Shown: positions 36,537 through 48,577, numbered from the stretch's first letter. The stretch: DNA of 64,000 nucleotides from Panorpa germanica (GCA_963678705.1 OY783207.1:8928001-8992000), one strand, 5' to 3'. The notes: generated from the sequence alone by a model not told the origin. Made by a program: numbers and translations.

Positions 36537-36775
36537 CAATTTCGCACGAATGAAGAGGTTATCGCTGAAACTGAGGCCTATTTTGAGGCAAAAGATAAAT
36601 CGTTCTACAAAAGTGGTATTGAAATGTTAGAGCGGCGCTGGAATGATTGCGTTGCTCTTGATGGAGGCCTATTTTGCTTATATAATAAACGCTTAAATAA
36701 TAAATTACGTTGATGAATAAAGCTAATTTTGAACCAAAAAAACTGTGTTTTCTTTGTTAGGCCCGGGACATTACT
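36537..36775 (+). pseudogene. Mariner transposase C-terminus plus 3' end
   Basis: An uninterrupted frame from 36537 to the TGA at 36711-36713 reads RTNEEVIAETEAYFEAKDKS and then FYKSGIEMLERRWNDCVALDG, the standard C-terminal segment of mariner transposases. The last residues diverge. An in-frame TAA directly precedes it, so the catalytic part is gone. Downstream, TGTTTTCTTTGTTAGGCCCG leads into a likely 3' terminal repeat near 36775. It is 5'-truncated and inactive. It belongs to a different mariner copy from 13595-13701, because the two cover non-overlapping protein regions. Confidence 0.8.
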
Positions 36776-36909
36776 AACCCCAAAGTTTGTTCTTTAAATT
36801 AAAAGAAAAAAACCACTACTTTTCACTTTATATGGAAATATTGAGTTTTTCTGTTGATTTAATTAACACTTATTTAAAGTTACCGCTCTTGTTGAAAATC
36901 CTATAGAAA
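36776..36909. other. No recognised feature
   Basis: Short AT-rich spacer between two transposon remnants. Confidence 0.5.
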
Positions 36910-37170
36910 GAGTAAAGAAGAGGAGAGAAAAGAGTGAAATATAGAGTTTGATGAAGGATGGCGAAATTTGATCAAGTGAAGTACAAAAGAATCTGGGAGA
37001 GGGAATTACTAAGAAATATAAAGAAAACACAAGACATACAAGGAGAATAGCGAGATGTAGAGAATAGAAATTGAGGGGAGGGTCAGGAGAAAAGATAGAG
37101 GACGAGGAATGAGGATATCAGAGATAAAAAGAAGAAGAAAAGGCAAAAATAGTAGTAGGGAACAAGATCC
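36910..37170 (+). mobile_element. LINE ORF2 remnant, purine-rich family, copy 3
   Basis: Reads YKRIWERELLRNIKKTQD and then RIARCRE, stop, KLRGG, matching the order RI.ERE.L......RIARF of copy 2 at 25905-26260. The plus strand is strongly purine-biased through 37170. Stops and frameshifts show it is dead. Confidence 0.45.
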
Positions 37171-38049
37171 TTTTTTGTTTTAAATTTAGAATTTAAGTAA
37201 TATGTTAGTTAATTAACCTGGAGAATGTATGGCCTAATCGGCAAAAACATTAAGTAAATAATTGAGTTCTCCGGCAGTCTACAAAATATTTTGTTACGGA
37301 TTGTACCGATTAAACTGAAAGCATTTCCATTTCCTTTATGTTGTATTTATATATTTTGTTTTGTTTAATTATTTCAATTGTTTTATTATATAAGCATGGT
37401 TTGGTATTTATCGTAAAGGGCTTTAAAGGGGTGGAGGGGGGTGCGGCGAGTCAAACCGCTAATCCTTCAGGTTTTATGTGCGAGTATATCTCTCACACGC
37501 CATACTGCCAGACTGCCAGCAATTTAATTATACGTAACTTATTACTCCTACTATAATTTAATAATAATGTAATTTAATAACTCGAAGTTATTCCAGTTTA
37601 ATTTCGAAAATAATTATTTCATTATTTTTGCTTTAATTATAATATTCTACGCCGGTAATAAGGAAACGCGAAAATATAATGACTTAAATTTTAAACAAAA
37701 ATATTTAAGGAACCACACCACCACCCTAATCATTTTAAAAAGATTGTTTCTTTTTTTTTTGCTTCGATCGTGACCCTTGAGTATAATTTTAAGCCTAAGA
37801 AGAAGAAGAGTTAGTGTAAGACGTGTGTAGACCTCCAACTCAATAAGTTTTGATAAATATAAATGTAATTTACCACTAAGTTACCAATTAGTTTACGGGG
37901 AAAATAAACATTGAATTTCTTCAAAATGATATGCGTTTGAAGATGAAGAATAAAACGTCACTTCATCTATCTTCATCAATTATTGTGATTGTTCTTAATT
38001 TTTAAAAATATATTTAAGAAGCTTTAAATATATATATTAACGCTGTACA
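37171..38049. other. AT-rich stretch; G-rich patch 37425-37445
   Basis: No gene. A G-rich run (GGGGTGGAGGGGGGTG) lies inside a 72-codon chance ORF. Confidence 0.5.
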
Positions 38050-38288
38050 GTCGGAAGAAATTTTCTTTAACCATAGTCGAAAGAAACTTTTACCATATTC
38101 GTCATAGCCACTTTAAAACATTTTTTTTTATATTTAACCATATTCAATTTTGATCTTTCTAAACTATAATTTATGCATTCAAATATAATATGATCCAAAG
38201 TTCCTTGTTCACCTCAGTGACATCTATCGTCAGATTTAATATTAATTTTGTACAGGTGAGCTGGAGTTTTACAATGATTACTTTTGAT
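38050..38288 (-). mobile_element. LINE ORF2 C-terminal fragment with nonsense codon
   Basis: On the minus strand: NHCKTPAHLYKINIKSDDRC, H, stop, GEQGTLDHIIFEC, then about 35 more codons ending near 38070. This is the CxCGE...DHI..C zinc motif of jockey/I-type LINEs; the second Cys of CxC is replaced by TGA (38214-38216), a one-base change from TGC or TGT. Otherwise the frame is intact, so the copy is fairly young or was inactivated late. A second LINE tail is inserted at its 5' side (38302-38375). Confidence 0.7.
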
Positions 38289-38388
38289 TCTGATTATAGT
38301 TTTATTTTTTAAATATAGTTTCTCGGGCTTCCTAGGCACGTAGCCTTTTATCCCCTAATATATTCTGCTTTAATCTCTGATTATAGTT
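38289..38388 (-). mobile_element. Nested 5'-truncated LINE tail with 13-bp target duplications
   Basis: TCTGATTATAGTT occurs at 38289-38301 and 38376-38388. The 74 bases between them, read on the minus strand, are the 3' UTR block GGCTACGTGCCTAGGAAGCC and A-rich end also seen at 31236-31535 and 57480-57550. It is a very short LINE insertion made within or beside another LINE. Confidence 0.85.
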
Positions 38389-39699
38389 GATATAATTTTG
38401 CTTGACTCATTTCTGAACCTGTATATTGATATATCTTACATAATAAATCCTAAAATGAAAATATTATCCTGTATATATAATGTATATACATGAAATGTAT
38501 AAACAGAACAGTACATACTTCGTACAACCTATGTTTAAATACGCACATTGCTTTGCATAGACACATACATATGACATACAGTGTAGGTTTTACATCACAG
38601 CAGCATATACATAGGATATGCAATATATGTTACATGAATGTAGTATGTACATGCAAATGTGTTCTGAATATATTTCAATAAATTTTTCTAGAAAAAGTTA
38701 TGTAATATAAATAAAATAATAATTATCTAAAGAGTACGAATATTCATGTACCTAGCCTGTAAAACCTAGCAAAAATGAATCCAAAAGGGTGTTATTTTAA
38801 GTCTTTACAAGCCTTAATTGCTAGCACTAACTAGGATGGTGGTATATCCACTTAAATAACTAAATTAACAAATTTTATAATTTCAATATTAAAGAATGTT
38901 ATCTTTACGTGGTTCTTGAACACATTTTGAAGCTTATCTCATCATTTCAAGATGTCACTCAAATTTGTATCGTTTGCCATACTCGTATCTTATCTTATTC
39001 TTTTTATGCCATCTTTTAAAAACTTTTTCAAAGTAAAAGTAAACAAAAAATAATATATAACTTTACCGCCATTATAGTCAGATTCTGTATTTAACATTTC
39101 TCAAGTATAATTGAAAAATCTTGAGTGGGATTTGAAAAATACTTTATAGAATTATGTCTCGGTGGTGGTTCGTTCACTCGCTCACTGGCTCACTGCCTCA
39201 CTGGTTTGTGGCATGGTCCTATGGCATGCCGTATTGATTCAGTATCTACAGCTACAGCTGTTCTATTATATATGCTAAGCTGACAGCGTGGGAGCCTGTA
39301 CAGCAAACGAGGCGAGCGTGATGCTGTGATGCTGTGGTACTGCGACCCTCAAAATCGCGTCACTAAGGGATTCGCTATGCCTACGTTGTACCATTTATTA
39401 TTCTTACGAAGAGTACACGTGTCAGGTAAATATTTCGACTTGTATATTTCAAATATGTACATGTAAATTGCCCAACAGTCTGCATCATTTCACTCAATTT
39501 TTACGTGCATACTTTCACAATTTTCTATTTCATGATGTTTCTACTGAATGCCATTCTTATGCCTTCATTTACTTAAAACAAAACCTCACGCTACTTTCAG
39601 TTGACTTTGTGAAATCATGTCAGGCTTATTTTAGGCTTTGATTAAGCCTTGAGAAATAGCAGTAAAAAATAAATAAGCAGACTTCGGTTAAGACATGTA
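38389..39699. other. Non-coding; GC-richer patch 39160-39380
   Basis: The patch holds CTCACTGG-type short tandem units (about 39178-39203) and repeated GATGCTGTG. No exon boundary or ORF of note is present. The remainder is AT-rich. Confidence 0.45.
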
Positions 39700-39776
39700 T
39701 GGGCTCAAAATATTCTTAAAGGTGTCAACTATCATCCCCTTAAGGCTTTGCACCTTGCTACCAAACACCCTGTATA
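39700..39776 (-). mobile_element. Solo DNA-transposon end (CAGGGTGT)
   Basis: On the minus strand TATACAGGGTGTTTGGTAGC opens the block, like the end at 17324. TA lies directly outside. No partner end was identified. Confidence 0.35.
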
Positions 39777-40742
39777 ATGACAGTTATAAATAAATTAAAA
39801 TGTTTAACTTACACCTGTACCTCTTGAAATGAGTCTTTACTTAGTAATTATATAAAATACTTGATAATTAGCATCTATTATTGAACTAATTTCGAGTTTC
39901 CAGTTTCACAGACCCAGAATACAATTCGCGACTTCCTAATTTGCATATAAGAGAATGAATGTAAACTGTGTAATAATGAGAACAATATGAATGGTAAACA
40001 TTTGTTAATGTAAATTTTGATAGTAGTTAAAGCTTCGTAGTTAATTATTCCACTAATTAATCCCATAAACTGTATGGGCGTAAACTATAAATATGTTTGA
40101 CAGTTTGTTGAACTTTGTAAAGTTCCAAGTAATAATATTTAGTTATCTTTTACATTTTGATAGCAAATTAAAGAACCAAAACAATAAACTAATTTTTATA
40201 TTTGTGTAATAATATAAGGTCCCATAAATTACTCGTCCCAATTGTCACGTGTTGTCACACATTATGGAGCCCCTCCCCACGTAGTGAAGTTTTTTGTTTT
40301 GTTTTTTGGTCTTGTTTTTATTTCTTTTATGATGTCGAGTTTTCGATTTAATTTGGACTAATATCAATGACTAACATGATTGTTGTTTTGCCATATATGT
40401 GCAAAATAGTTTTCCTAGCATTCAACATTTCTCAATGGCTCTTATTTTCAGTTTCTTGACGTCAGTTCACATCAAAATTCACCACTTTCTTTGCAATAAC
40501 AAATTCAAATGTTATTTACCAAGGGTGTAACTCTTCTAAGAGAACATAATATTTGTAGAATTGTGTTATAATTTCTTCATTAAATAAGTAAGTTTAAAAC
40601 ATAATTTCATATGGCTTCTAAAGTAATATAGTCACATTGCAGCCACCCTTAAAATACTAAAAGTTAAAGTGCGAGGAGCTATTCAGCATTATATGTAGAT
40701 CGAGGGCGAAAGTCAAACCCATGTCGTAGCAAGTCACAGTAA
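39777..40742. other. No recognised feature
   Basis: AT-rich DNA with no coding frame or repeat of note. Confidence 0.5.
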
Positions 40743-40907
40743 GGCGGGGGAAAGCGAGACAGGCATTTAGGGGTTAGATTGGAAAGGGAAGTAGGTAGCA
40801 CAAAGAACATACTGAAGACTTTGGGGCTCGAAGAGAACATACCAGCACCAGCACCAGCATCAGCAACATCAGTACCAATTGAGTTGAGAAAATGGGATAA
40901 AATATAA
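40743..40907 (+). other. Short open frame with Pro-Ala repeat, unassigned
   Basis: A 54-codon open frame without an ATG reads ...GSTKNILKTLGLEENIPA, PAPASATSVPIELRKWDK and stop. The region is GC-richer than its flanks and contains a CAGCAC tandem. It could be the end of a degraded gene or transposon protein; no splice acceptor of quality precedes it. Confidence 0.2.
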
Positions 40908-41066
40908 ACATGACAGAAAGCAGAGCGCTCACGGAGTACGCATCTTAAGAGACTACATCACCCTGATAAATTAACAGCATTGTTTTCATTTAATATCTTT
41001 TTATATTTTAGACGCGCTTAATTCTTTAGATTTTCGATTTCCGCATCAATCTCTCTTGTACATTAA

Positions 41067-41282
41067 GGTCTTCCGCACTGATTGCAAACCTTAGCCCCGA
41101 ATCTGTCCGAACCGAATGAGAATGCAACTGTTTTGTAATTAAGCGAATTTCGTTCGTGCCGTGTGTTTTCTGTCACTCGTATACACGTTCTTTCTTTCAC
41201 TAACAACGCAGTTTCTTTCTCATTCGGTTCGGGCAGATTCGGGGCTAAAGCTTGCAATCAGTCGCCTCATGTGCAGACACCC
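41067..41282. mobile_element. Harbinger-like foldback element (MITE)
   Basis: Long inverted repeats: AGCCCCGAATCTGTCCGAAC near the left and its near-complement near the right (TTCGGGCAGATTCGGGGCT), with GATTGCAAACC/GCTTGCAATC outside them. TAA lies on both sides (41064-41066, 41283-41285), a 3-bp duplication typical of PIF/Harbinger elements. The left outer end is slightly shorter than the right. The ORF seen on its minus strand is a shadow. Confidence 0.8.
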
Positions 41283-44236
41283 TAAAAGTCCAGTTTGCTG
41301 TCGATAAATGTACAATCCTTTGTAGACTTGTTACCCCATAATTACTATAAATCAATTTCAAATTAACATTTTAAATAATAATATCTCATAAAAATGTGTA
41401 TTGTAAGTTTTATTATATTCCTGCATTAAATGCATCCCGTAAACAACAACCTTAAGAAGAAATTGTAAAACAAATATAAAGAAATTGTAAATCTCAAAGG
41501 AATACACAAAGGAGAATACTTTTAAAACATATTTTTAAAAAACAAAATCTTCTGGTCTCCAGGTATCTGCGCCTGGACTGGAATATGTATTTATTAAAAT
41601 CAAGTTTCTATCGGAAGGACAAAATAACACGCAATAAAACTTTGCAAAATGATATTCAACTCAAAATAACCAAGGGAATATTTTAAAATCACGCACCGCA
41701 CATGTACCAAACCAAGTCATGATAAACCAAAATGGCGTATGTGAAATAAAAATAAGGGCGGTATGGTCGGGGGAAGGGAAGGGGCATTGTCTGGGGGAAT
41801 TGAGGGAACAGTAGGAATCGCATCATACAACAGACATAGAAATTGAACTGTTAACGGGAATTCGAGAAGAGTATCAAAAGAAAAGAAGAAATACATATGG
41901 TAGTACGGTTCTACTGTCACATGACCCGAAACAAAAAATCATCCCCACCGTTCCCTCCACCCTGCGCTAACTTCTCCCACTCTCTAGAGATAGGTTACGC
42001 TCAGTCGACTGAATGCCTCGTGGTAAACGAGAATATTGAATAAATGAAAATGTCAAACGTAATATTGTGTCAATTTTCCCTTCTATATTCTTTAAGTTTA
42101 ATATCAAAATTATGACACCTGTTATCCCACCCTGTACATATGTGGATAATCGTGCGTACAGTGTGGGTTCTATTGTTAGTTAATCTTCTGATGTCAACTT
42201 ATTAACTCGCAAAGCTTAACGTAAATTATTATTAGTAAAACAGCTGTGAAAATCGAAGCTTTAAAGCTCACTTTCTCTACATTTTGTAAATAGGGCTATT
42301 TGTTATTAAATATTCTGAGACTTTATTAAAAGATATGCGGGTTGAACACCCCTATAGCGAGGGAGTAGCACAGTTCGCTTAATACAGTTACATGTATTTT
42401 ACATAAAAAGGTTCGCCTTTAACATATTTTTTTAGATTACATAAAATGAATTGTCTTTGCTATAAAATAATGGTTTCTAAAGAAAATATCATCGCTATAA
42501 AATATCAACTTTTATAGAATTCTATATTAAACTTACAAGAGAGAGCGATTCAAGGATCGCTAGACTTTTATACTATATTGAAAATTTACTCCACTTAAAA
42601 TTAATCGTTTATGCAGATCATTATTCAATCAAATAGTTATGTCTATAGATAGGGTTAATTTTAGTCTGACGATACTTTAAACCTTGGTATTTCTAATTAT
42701 GGTTTAATGTTTGATTAAATCTTACCTGGAAATATTACCTACTAAATAATAAATCTTAAATTAGCATAGACATATACAGAAAGAGTTGTAAAAAACATAA
42801 CTCACTAAGCTAAAGAATAATTATAATAATATTAGAAGTTATTAATTACTAATCATCATTTTTAGATCTATTTAAAATAAACAAGTTTACCTGTTACATA
42901 AATGTTAACACATTCTTTCAATCCACTGCAACAAATATCTACATTTAAAGGAAATAGGAAAATTCTTTTATTTTTTGATCTCTGCTAAAAACAGTTCATC
43001 ATTAAATAAATGTCTTCACCAAGATGTTGTTGAGTTTTATTCAAATCAAATTCAACGCTTTATTTATTTATTACATGCTTGTAGAGACACGCCGTACATA
43101 ATTTCATATTTTATCTTGAATATTAAAAGATTTAATAAAAAAAATTAATTAATCTCACGGTAAGATTACTGTCTTATAAAATTAAATAATTTCCAGGAAT
43201 AAAATTCAGGTATACTCGTACAATAAGTTAGATCCCTTCTTTTTAATATTTCCCCAGAGTCCATACAACAGAGAATTAATAAAATTTCTTTTATGTGTAT
43301 TATCCAGAATAACAAAATATGAAAACCTAATTATTTTTGAATACTTAATTTCCTTTTTTGTACATAATTACGAGTATATACAAATGAAAATATGTATAGT
43401 ATACTTTTTACATAAAATAAAGAATAACTGTTTATTATATATTTTTTAAGCCGATGTTTTGAAACAGAATAATACAGTATTCAAGTGTTTATACTCAGCC
43501 AAAGTGATGGGGGAGGGTGCAGAGAGGGGGAGCGGATGATTTCAAAGTTCTAGGACAAGAATATAAAGAAGAAGAATATAAGAATCAAGGAAAAAGTAAA
43601 CCCACGTGGAATGCGCGGTGAAGGGTAACCGAAGTAACGAGGAATGGGGTACAAGTAGTTATGGTGAAGAGAGACGAAGTATTGATAAGTGGAGTAAGGG
43701 AGAAGAAAGAAATAAGAGAAGTAAATATTGTGTAAAAGAATGATATCATCAAAATGCGGTGGAATGGGCTTAAGAGTTTCATCTCCATGAAATATAAAGG
43801 AATTCTTGTTGAAAGAAAGAGATGGAGATATGTAGCTTCAGTTTCTTATATTCTCATTGAAAATACAATACAAAACAAAACACCGAAACGGAAGTGTTTA
43901 GTGGTGAGAAGAATATTTAGTATCGATCTGAAGTTGTCCATTTGAGACTCCTTAAAATAAATTGAAGGTTATGTATAGGAATGTGTGTCTTTCATCACTG
44001 TGAACGCCCCTGGAATTTAATGAGATTTTTCAGAAAGGTACATTCCGGATTATCTCTGTATTGTAAAGGTATACAGAGGCGGATCAAATAGGGCCCCCAC
44101 CTGGATGCTGCAGGAAGGACTAACAAAAAGAATGAGAGCCTAGAACCTGTCTTATAGGTGGCCTAATATATGACACAGTTGCTCAACCTAGAAGAAAAAA
44201 TTGCTTCTCAATATCGTGGCCATGTTGACTAAACAA
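41283..44236. other. AT-rich stretch with purine/G-rich patches
   Basis: A G-rich patch is at 41769-41797 and a purine-rich block at 43500-43760. The latter resembles the purine-rich LINE remnants in composition but shows no readable motif. No gene. Confidence 0.45.
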
Positions 44237-44530
44237 CAGAGTGATGCCTCGGGTTACGAACACAATTACCGAATAAATTTTGATTCGAGTTGCGTACATT
44301 GCTTGAAAAAAGATGCGCTAAGGACAATTGATGTGGCTAAAGGAGTGAGTGAGTGTGATCTAAAGTACTAGAAGAAGTAGAAAAATTATTTTTTAGTTTG
44401 GGTTAATGGACAGCAGCTTGTTGGAGATAGTGTTAGCGGGGCCATTTATATTCATTTCAACGGGAAGGACGGTTTCGGGTTACGAACGTAGTCAAAGAAC
44501 GAATTAAGTTCATAACCCGAGGTACCACTG
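44237..44530. mobile_element. Pogo/Tigger-like inverted-repeat element
   Basis: The right end, read inward on the minus strand, is CAGTGGTACCTCGGGTTATG; the left end is CAGAGTGATGCCTCGGGTTA. CAGTGGTACCTCGG-type termini are known from Tigger/pogo elements. A further GGGTTACGAACGTAGT copy lies inside the right end. It has no transposase frame. TA follows the right end only. Confidence 0.6.
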
Positions 44531-46299
44531 TAGTTTACTTTAGACAATTACATACTCATAGTGCTGTAGTATTACACTCGCATATAGCAAGTCACATTTC
44601 CGATACGATACCCATTATTAAGTTGGTATTGGTGATACTAAAATATGTTGAACAATCGATTTGTTTAGTCAGCAAGTAAACCACATAAAAGCTCTAAGAT
44701 CTAAAGCAGCTTATAGTCGAATTTTTCTATTTTCATTCAACAACTTTGTTGTTTTATTATTGTAACACGAAACGCAGCTTAACATCAAAAGAAAATAATA
44801 TTGAAATCCATCCCTTGGTAGCATTATGGTATTATGTATACTATTATGCATTGGCGTCCACGTTTAACGACAAATGGGGAAATTAACACTCAATAGATTA
44901 GATTATATAATATGTGATCTTGCAGAAAAAATCATCACTTGAAGGTTATTCAAATTTATGTATAAATACCTCCTTGGAAAATTTTTCGCCGACGCCTATG
45001 GCACTATGGTATTACTCATATATATGGCAAAGAACCTAGTAGAGCATATTCTGCTGTGTTGACAAAATTTACATTGATATTACATATTATAAAAGATATC
45101 GAATTATTCGAAACTAAATGACGGTTTTATTAAGCTACTGTATTATGGAATGAAATTATTTATTTATTTATTAGAAGTCATCCACAAAGTACGTGGCTTG
45201 TTGGGGGGGGTGTTGTACTAGGTAGAATTTTCCACATTGATTTCAGCAGAATTTCATAGAAAAAGAAACAAGACATATCTGTCTCTGTTACACTTTAATG
45301 GTATATTTGCAACTTTATTCAATACTGGTACGGTAGTGAGGCCAGATGAAGTGATTTTGCTATTTGTTGTTCATATCACTGACAGTGAAATAAAATTGAA
45401 TTGTTTCATGACAAAAAAATCATACGCATCTTTAATATGATGTCAAAGTGACTCCAAAATGTTCACTGGGTTCTTTTTAATTACGGATTTCTTTGACTGT
45501 TTAATATTTATTTGTCCTATTTTGTTCCCTCATTCCAAAAAGCTGTATTTCATTAGAAAATGTATGTTTTTAAAAATACGATCAATATTTTTGTAACATA
45601 AACAACATTTCTGGTCAACAAACCTGTGAATTACAACAAACATCACGTAACAAGACCGTGTTTACTTTTCAGCTTGTTATCGTTGTCTAATAACATCAAT
45701 TATTTTTCATCAAATGTGTTTGTTTCCGTTGTAAACAAAACAGCAAAGAGGGCGCAGTCGCTTCAACTGTTGAATAAAGAGGCCGAAAAACACACTAAAT
45801 AGCATTTAACAAAGTGGAGAATTAGCAGAAATTATTTTAACGAGTTCAATTATATGGACCAGTTGTAGTAAAACAACATTTGAGTGTATTACATCAAGCA
45901 TGGGTCGCGGGAAGAGAGGGGCGGGTCCTAGGATTACCAGGAGGTTCTAAACACTCGATTGGGTTGCTAATTGGGATTATTAAAATCTCTACAACAGTGT
46001 GATCATATGCTTTGATGTAAATTGTAAACCTTTTATACATGTCTTGAGCAAACAAGGGGCGGAAATTGTTTATTCATTTAAGTGAGGATTAAAAGTTAAC
46101 TTTATTAGCTCTCGAATTGCTGGGATACTTTTGAATAATCTCTAACATATGTATACATTAAGTATACGTATGTTTTATGCATGTAGGATTACCAATTTTC
46201 TGAGAAACAAATATAATTTTCTCACTCTTTTATAAACCAAAACCAATTCAATTGAAAATAAACAACTGTTAGTAAGCAGATCGTGCGTATTTTCAGCAC
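44531..46299. other. AT-rich stretch; short repeats only
   Basis: A G8 run lies near 45205-45212, a short repeat shared with 10967-11005 at 45405-45440, and a GC-rich blip near 45905-45950. No gene found. Confidence 0.45.
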
Positions 46300-46850
46300 T
46301 ACGCTTGGTTAAGAATTCTTGAGGGGCAAGCACAGGAAATTAAAGATATTCACTTAAATTTTATATAACGATTCACTTGTTTATTGGATCTAATTTAAAT
46401 CACAAGTTTTGAATAACAATAAATAATAATTAACACTTAAAATATAACTAATAATAAAATAAATATAACTAAATATAGATAATGACAAAGTAACAAGTAG
46501 TAAGAGCAGCGTAGTCTAGTAAAGAGCTGCTAGTAGTAAAGAGTAGAGAGCGTTGTAAAAGAGAGTAGTAAAGAGAGTAACTAAAGAGCGAGCACTGATA
46601 ACAGTGCAGTCACTTATATAGGCCAGCAAAAGGAGAAGGGATTGTGACCAGCTGTAATCTGGTTAATAAAAGAGATATCTGGTACAATAAATAATTTGTA
46701 ATTTGACAAATATGTTGAAATAAATAAGTTTGGCAACATTTTGCTGCTTAAAGGAGCAAAATGTGTGTTCCAAAATTAACCAACAACTGAATCAATTTTT
46801 CGTCACTATTATCTTGATTCACAATTTAACAATCAGCTGTCAATTATTCG
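46300..46850 (-). mobile_element. LTR-like block (candidate solo LTR)
   Basis: Read on the minus strand it has CCTATATAAG (46622-46613), a serine-codon-like CTCTTTACTA simple region downstream, then AATAAA (46385-46380) about 230 bases on. The order TATA box, transcribed stretch, poly-A signal is that of an LTR. Its 5' part (AGCTGATTG...TGTGAATCAAG) recurs at 58825-58890. No primer-binding site, flanking duplication or pol gene was found, so a cellular promoter remains possible. Confidence 0.4.
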
Positions 46851-47279
46851 GGGAAATTCTATAAATAAAAATCAATGGCTTCTATCCTTCTGAAAATATA
46901 TTCCTCCAATTTATCACTATCTTACTTAGTCTGCAAAGCAACTGTATCATATTTTTGGATTTGTCAGTCAAAGAATGTGTAGCAGCATTAAGTTAATACT
47001 TGAATTGAAAGGGAATTTTCAGATTTACTTGAAGATTCGTGACTCTGAATAATTTAAATATCTGTTGGATTAAAACATAACTTGAGTTTCCTCATGCCTA
47101 GCCTAGCCTAGCTACCGACGAATATATTGATGGAAGTTGTGAAAAAGTTTTATATATAATTTTTCAATACAAAGAATTTTTCAAACAATAAATCAAACTA
47201 AATCAATAATAAACAATAGGGTAAAAATTGGGCTAGAAAGTTGAAATTTTATATATGGACTAACTTTGGTACCTAATTT
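46851..47279. other. No recognised feature
   Basis: AT-rich DNA leading into the Helitron-like block; the 5' limit of that block may lie in here. Confidence 0.45.
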
Positions 47280-47507
47280 ACAAATCGAAAAAAAATCTCA
47301 AATTTAGAAAAAAAGTTGATAAAATAATGAACAAATCGAAAAAATATATTTCTTTAGTCAGTTTATATGAAAAATTATTTGTTCTTATATGTAAAATAAA
47401 TATGGAACAAGTTAAATATTTCAATTTAAAAATTGAATTAAAATTTGAAATGAAATTCAATTCATACACAAAAGACAGTCGTCGCTGGCGATGGGGGTAC
47501 ACACTAG
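47280..47507 (+). mobile_element. Non-autonomous Helitron-like element, 3' part, copy A
   Basis: Aligns with 63013-63240 over its whole length. Near the end a short hairpin (GTCGCTGGCGAT) is followed by CTAG at 47504-47507 and then T, the 3' signature of Helitrons. The 144-codon ORF spanning 47327-47761 only reflects this repeat and its flank. Confidence 0.6.
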
Positions 47508-48256
47508 TATGTTATAAATTTTCAAAGTTTTTCATCTTTTGGAATGAGTACCTTCCAACTAGTTACAACTTTGTCTTCATGGAGTTCACAGCTCAATTAA
47601 CAAGGTGGAGTTCTACAACTCAAACCAATCATCACCAACTAACAAGCTGTTCAATGCGCATCAAACACACGTCTGAAGTAATTATTTTATATTACATTTT
47701 CTACTGTGTTAGATTTAGAATACACGAAATATATTTGTCTGCACTCTTCCCCCCAGACTAGTCCCGTCTCACTTCTGTAACAGAGATAGGATATTGTAGT
47801 GTAGCGCTTCTCATAGAATTTAGTGTAGTTCCTAAAGAGAAGAGATCGAGCAGTTTTTCTGTCACTTCAGTATAGTGTCACACTGAAAGTTTGTTTACAA
47901 ACAATATCTGACAATTGATCTCAAGGCGCAGAACGTTGTTTTTCCTTCTGTATTTCTTTATACTTTTCAATTTAATACACTGCTATTCCATTGTCACTTT
48001 GCATTGAGAGTTATCTTGTAAGATACTGGAAGTAATTGACAGTTCTTGAACTTTGAAGTTTTATTCTTCTAGGTACATATAAATTGCTATGAAACTTTCA
48101 CTCTGGAACTAAAAACGGTCCCAAACGGTTTCGAAACAACGTTATCAACTAAAATTCTGATATGGAAGTAACCAAAAACGTCACGTAATTTGGATTAACC
48201 ACAACCAATTCAATTAATAAAATTAGGTTATAAAACTGTAACCTCCTTAAGCATTA
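47508..48256. other. No recognised feature
   Basis: Non-coding AT-rich sequence between two mobile elements. Confidence 0.5.
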
Positions 48257-48577
48257 GGCCGTCTGCACACGAATCGACTGATTGCAAACTAGTTTCCAAC
48301 GAAATACGGATTTTTCTGTGTCGTATTTTGAGGTTTGTATTTAAATACTTTTCAATAGTATTTGTGCACATCTCTGCTGATGAAATTCACTATCATTTCG
48401 CATGCAACGTAATTGTCCTGCGACCGAGAAACAGAGCCGCTCAAAACCAGTTTGAAATCAGTTTAGTTTCGTTCGTGCCGTGCGTGTTCTCTCATTAACA
48501 ACACAGTTGCATTCGCATTCGGTTCGGGCAGATTCGGGGCTAAGGTTTGCAATGATTCGACCCATTTGCGGGCGGCC
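48257..48577. mobile_element. Harbinger-like foldback element, complete
   Basis: Terminal inverted repeats: GGCCGTCTGCACACGAATCG on the left and GGCCGCCCGCAAATGGGTCG read inward from the right, both leading into ATTGCAAAC. TTA stands on both sides (48254-48256, 48578-48580), a 3-bp duplication expected for PIF/Harbinger. It shares internal blocks with 19598-19958 and end blocks with 41067-41282. Non-coding. Confidence 0.85.

Noticed and set aside
44855..45000. Foldback element with GGCGTC ends
   Set aside because: The inverted match is only a few bases long and falls off immediately, and no target duplication was found.
47327..47761. 144-codon plus-strand ORF
   Set aside because: Its first 60 codons are the Helitron-like repeat that also occurs at 63013-63240, and the rest has no motif; the ORF is a by-product of the repeat.
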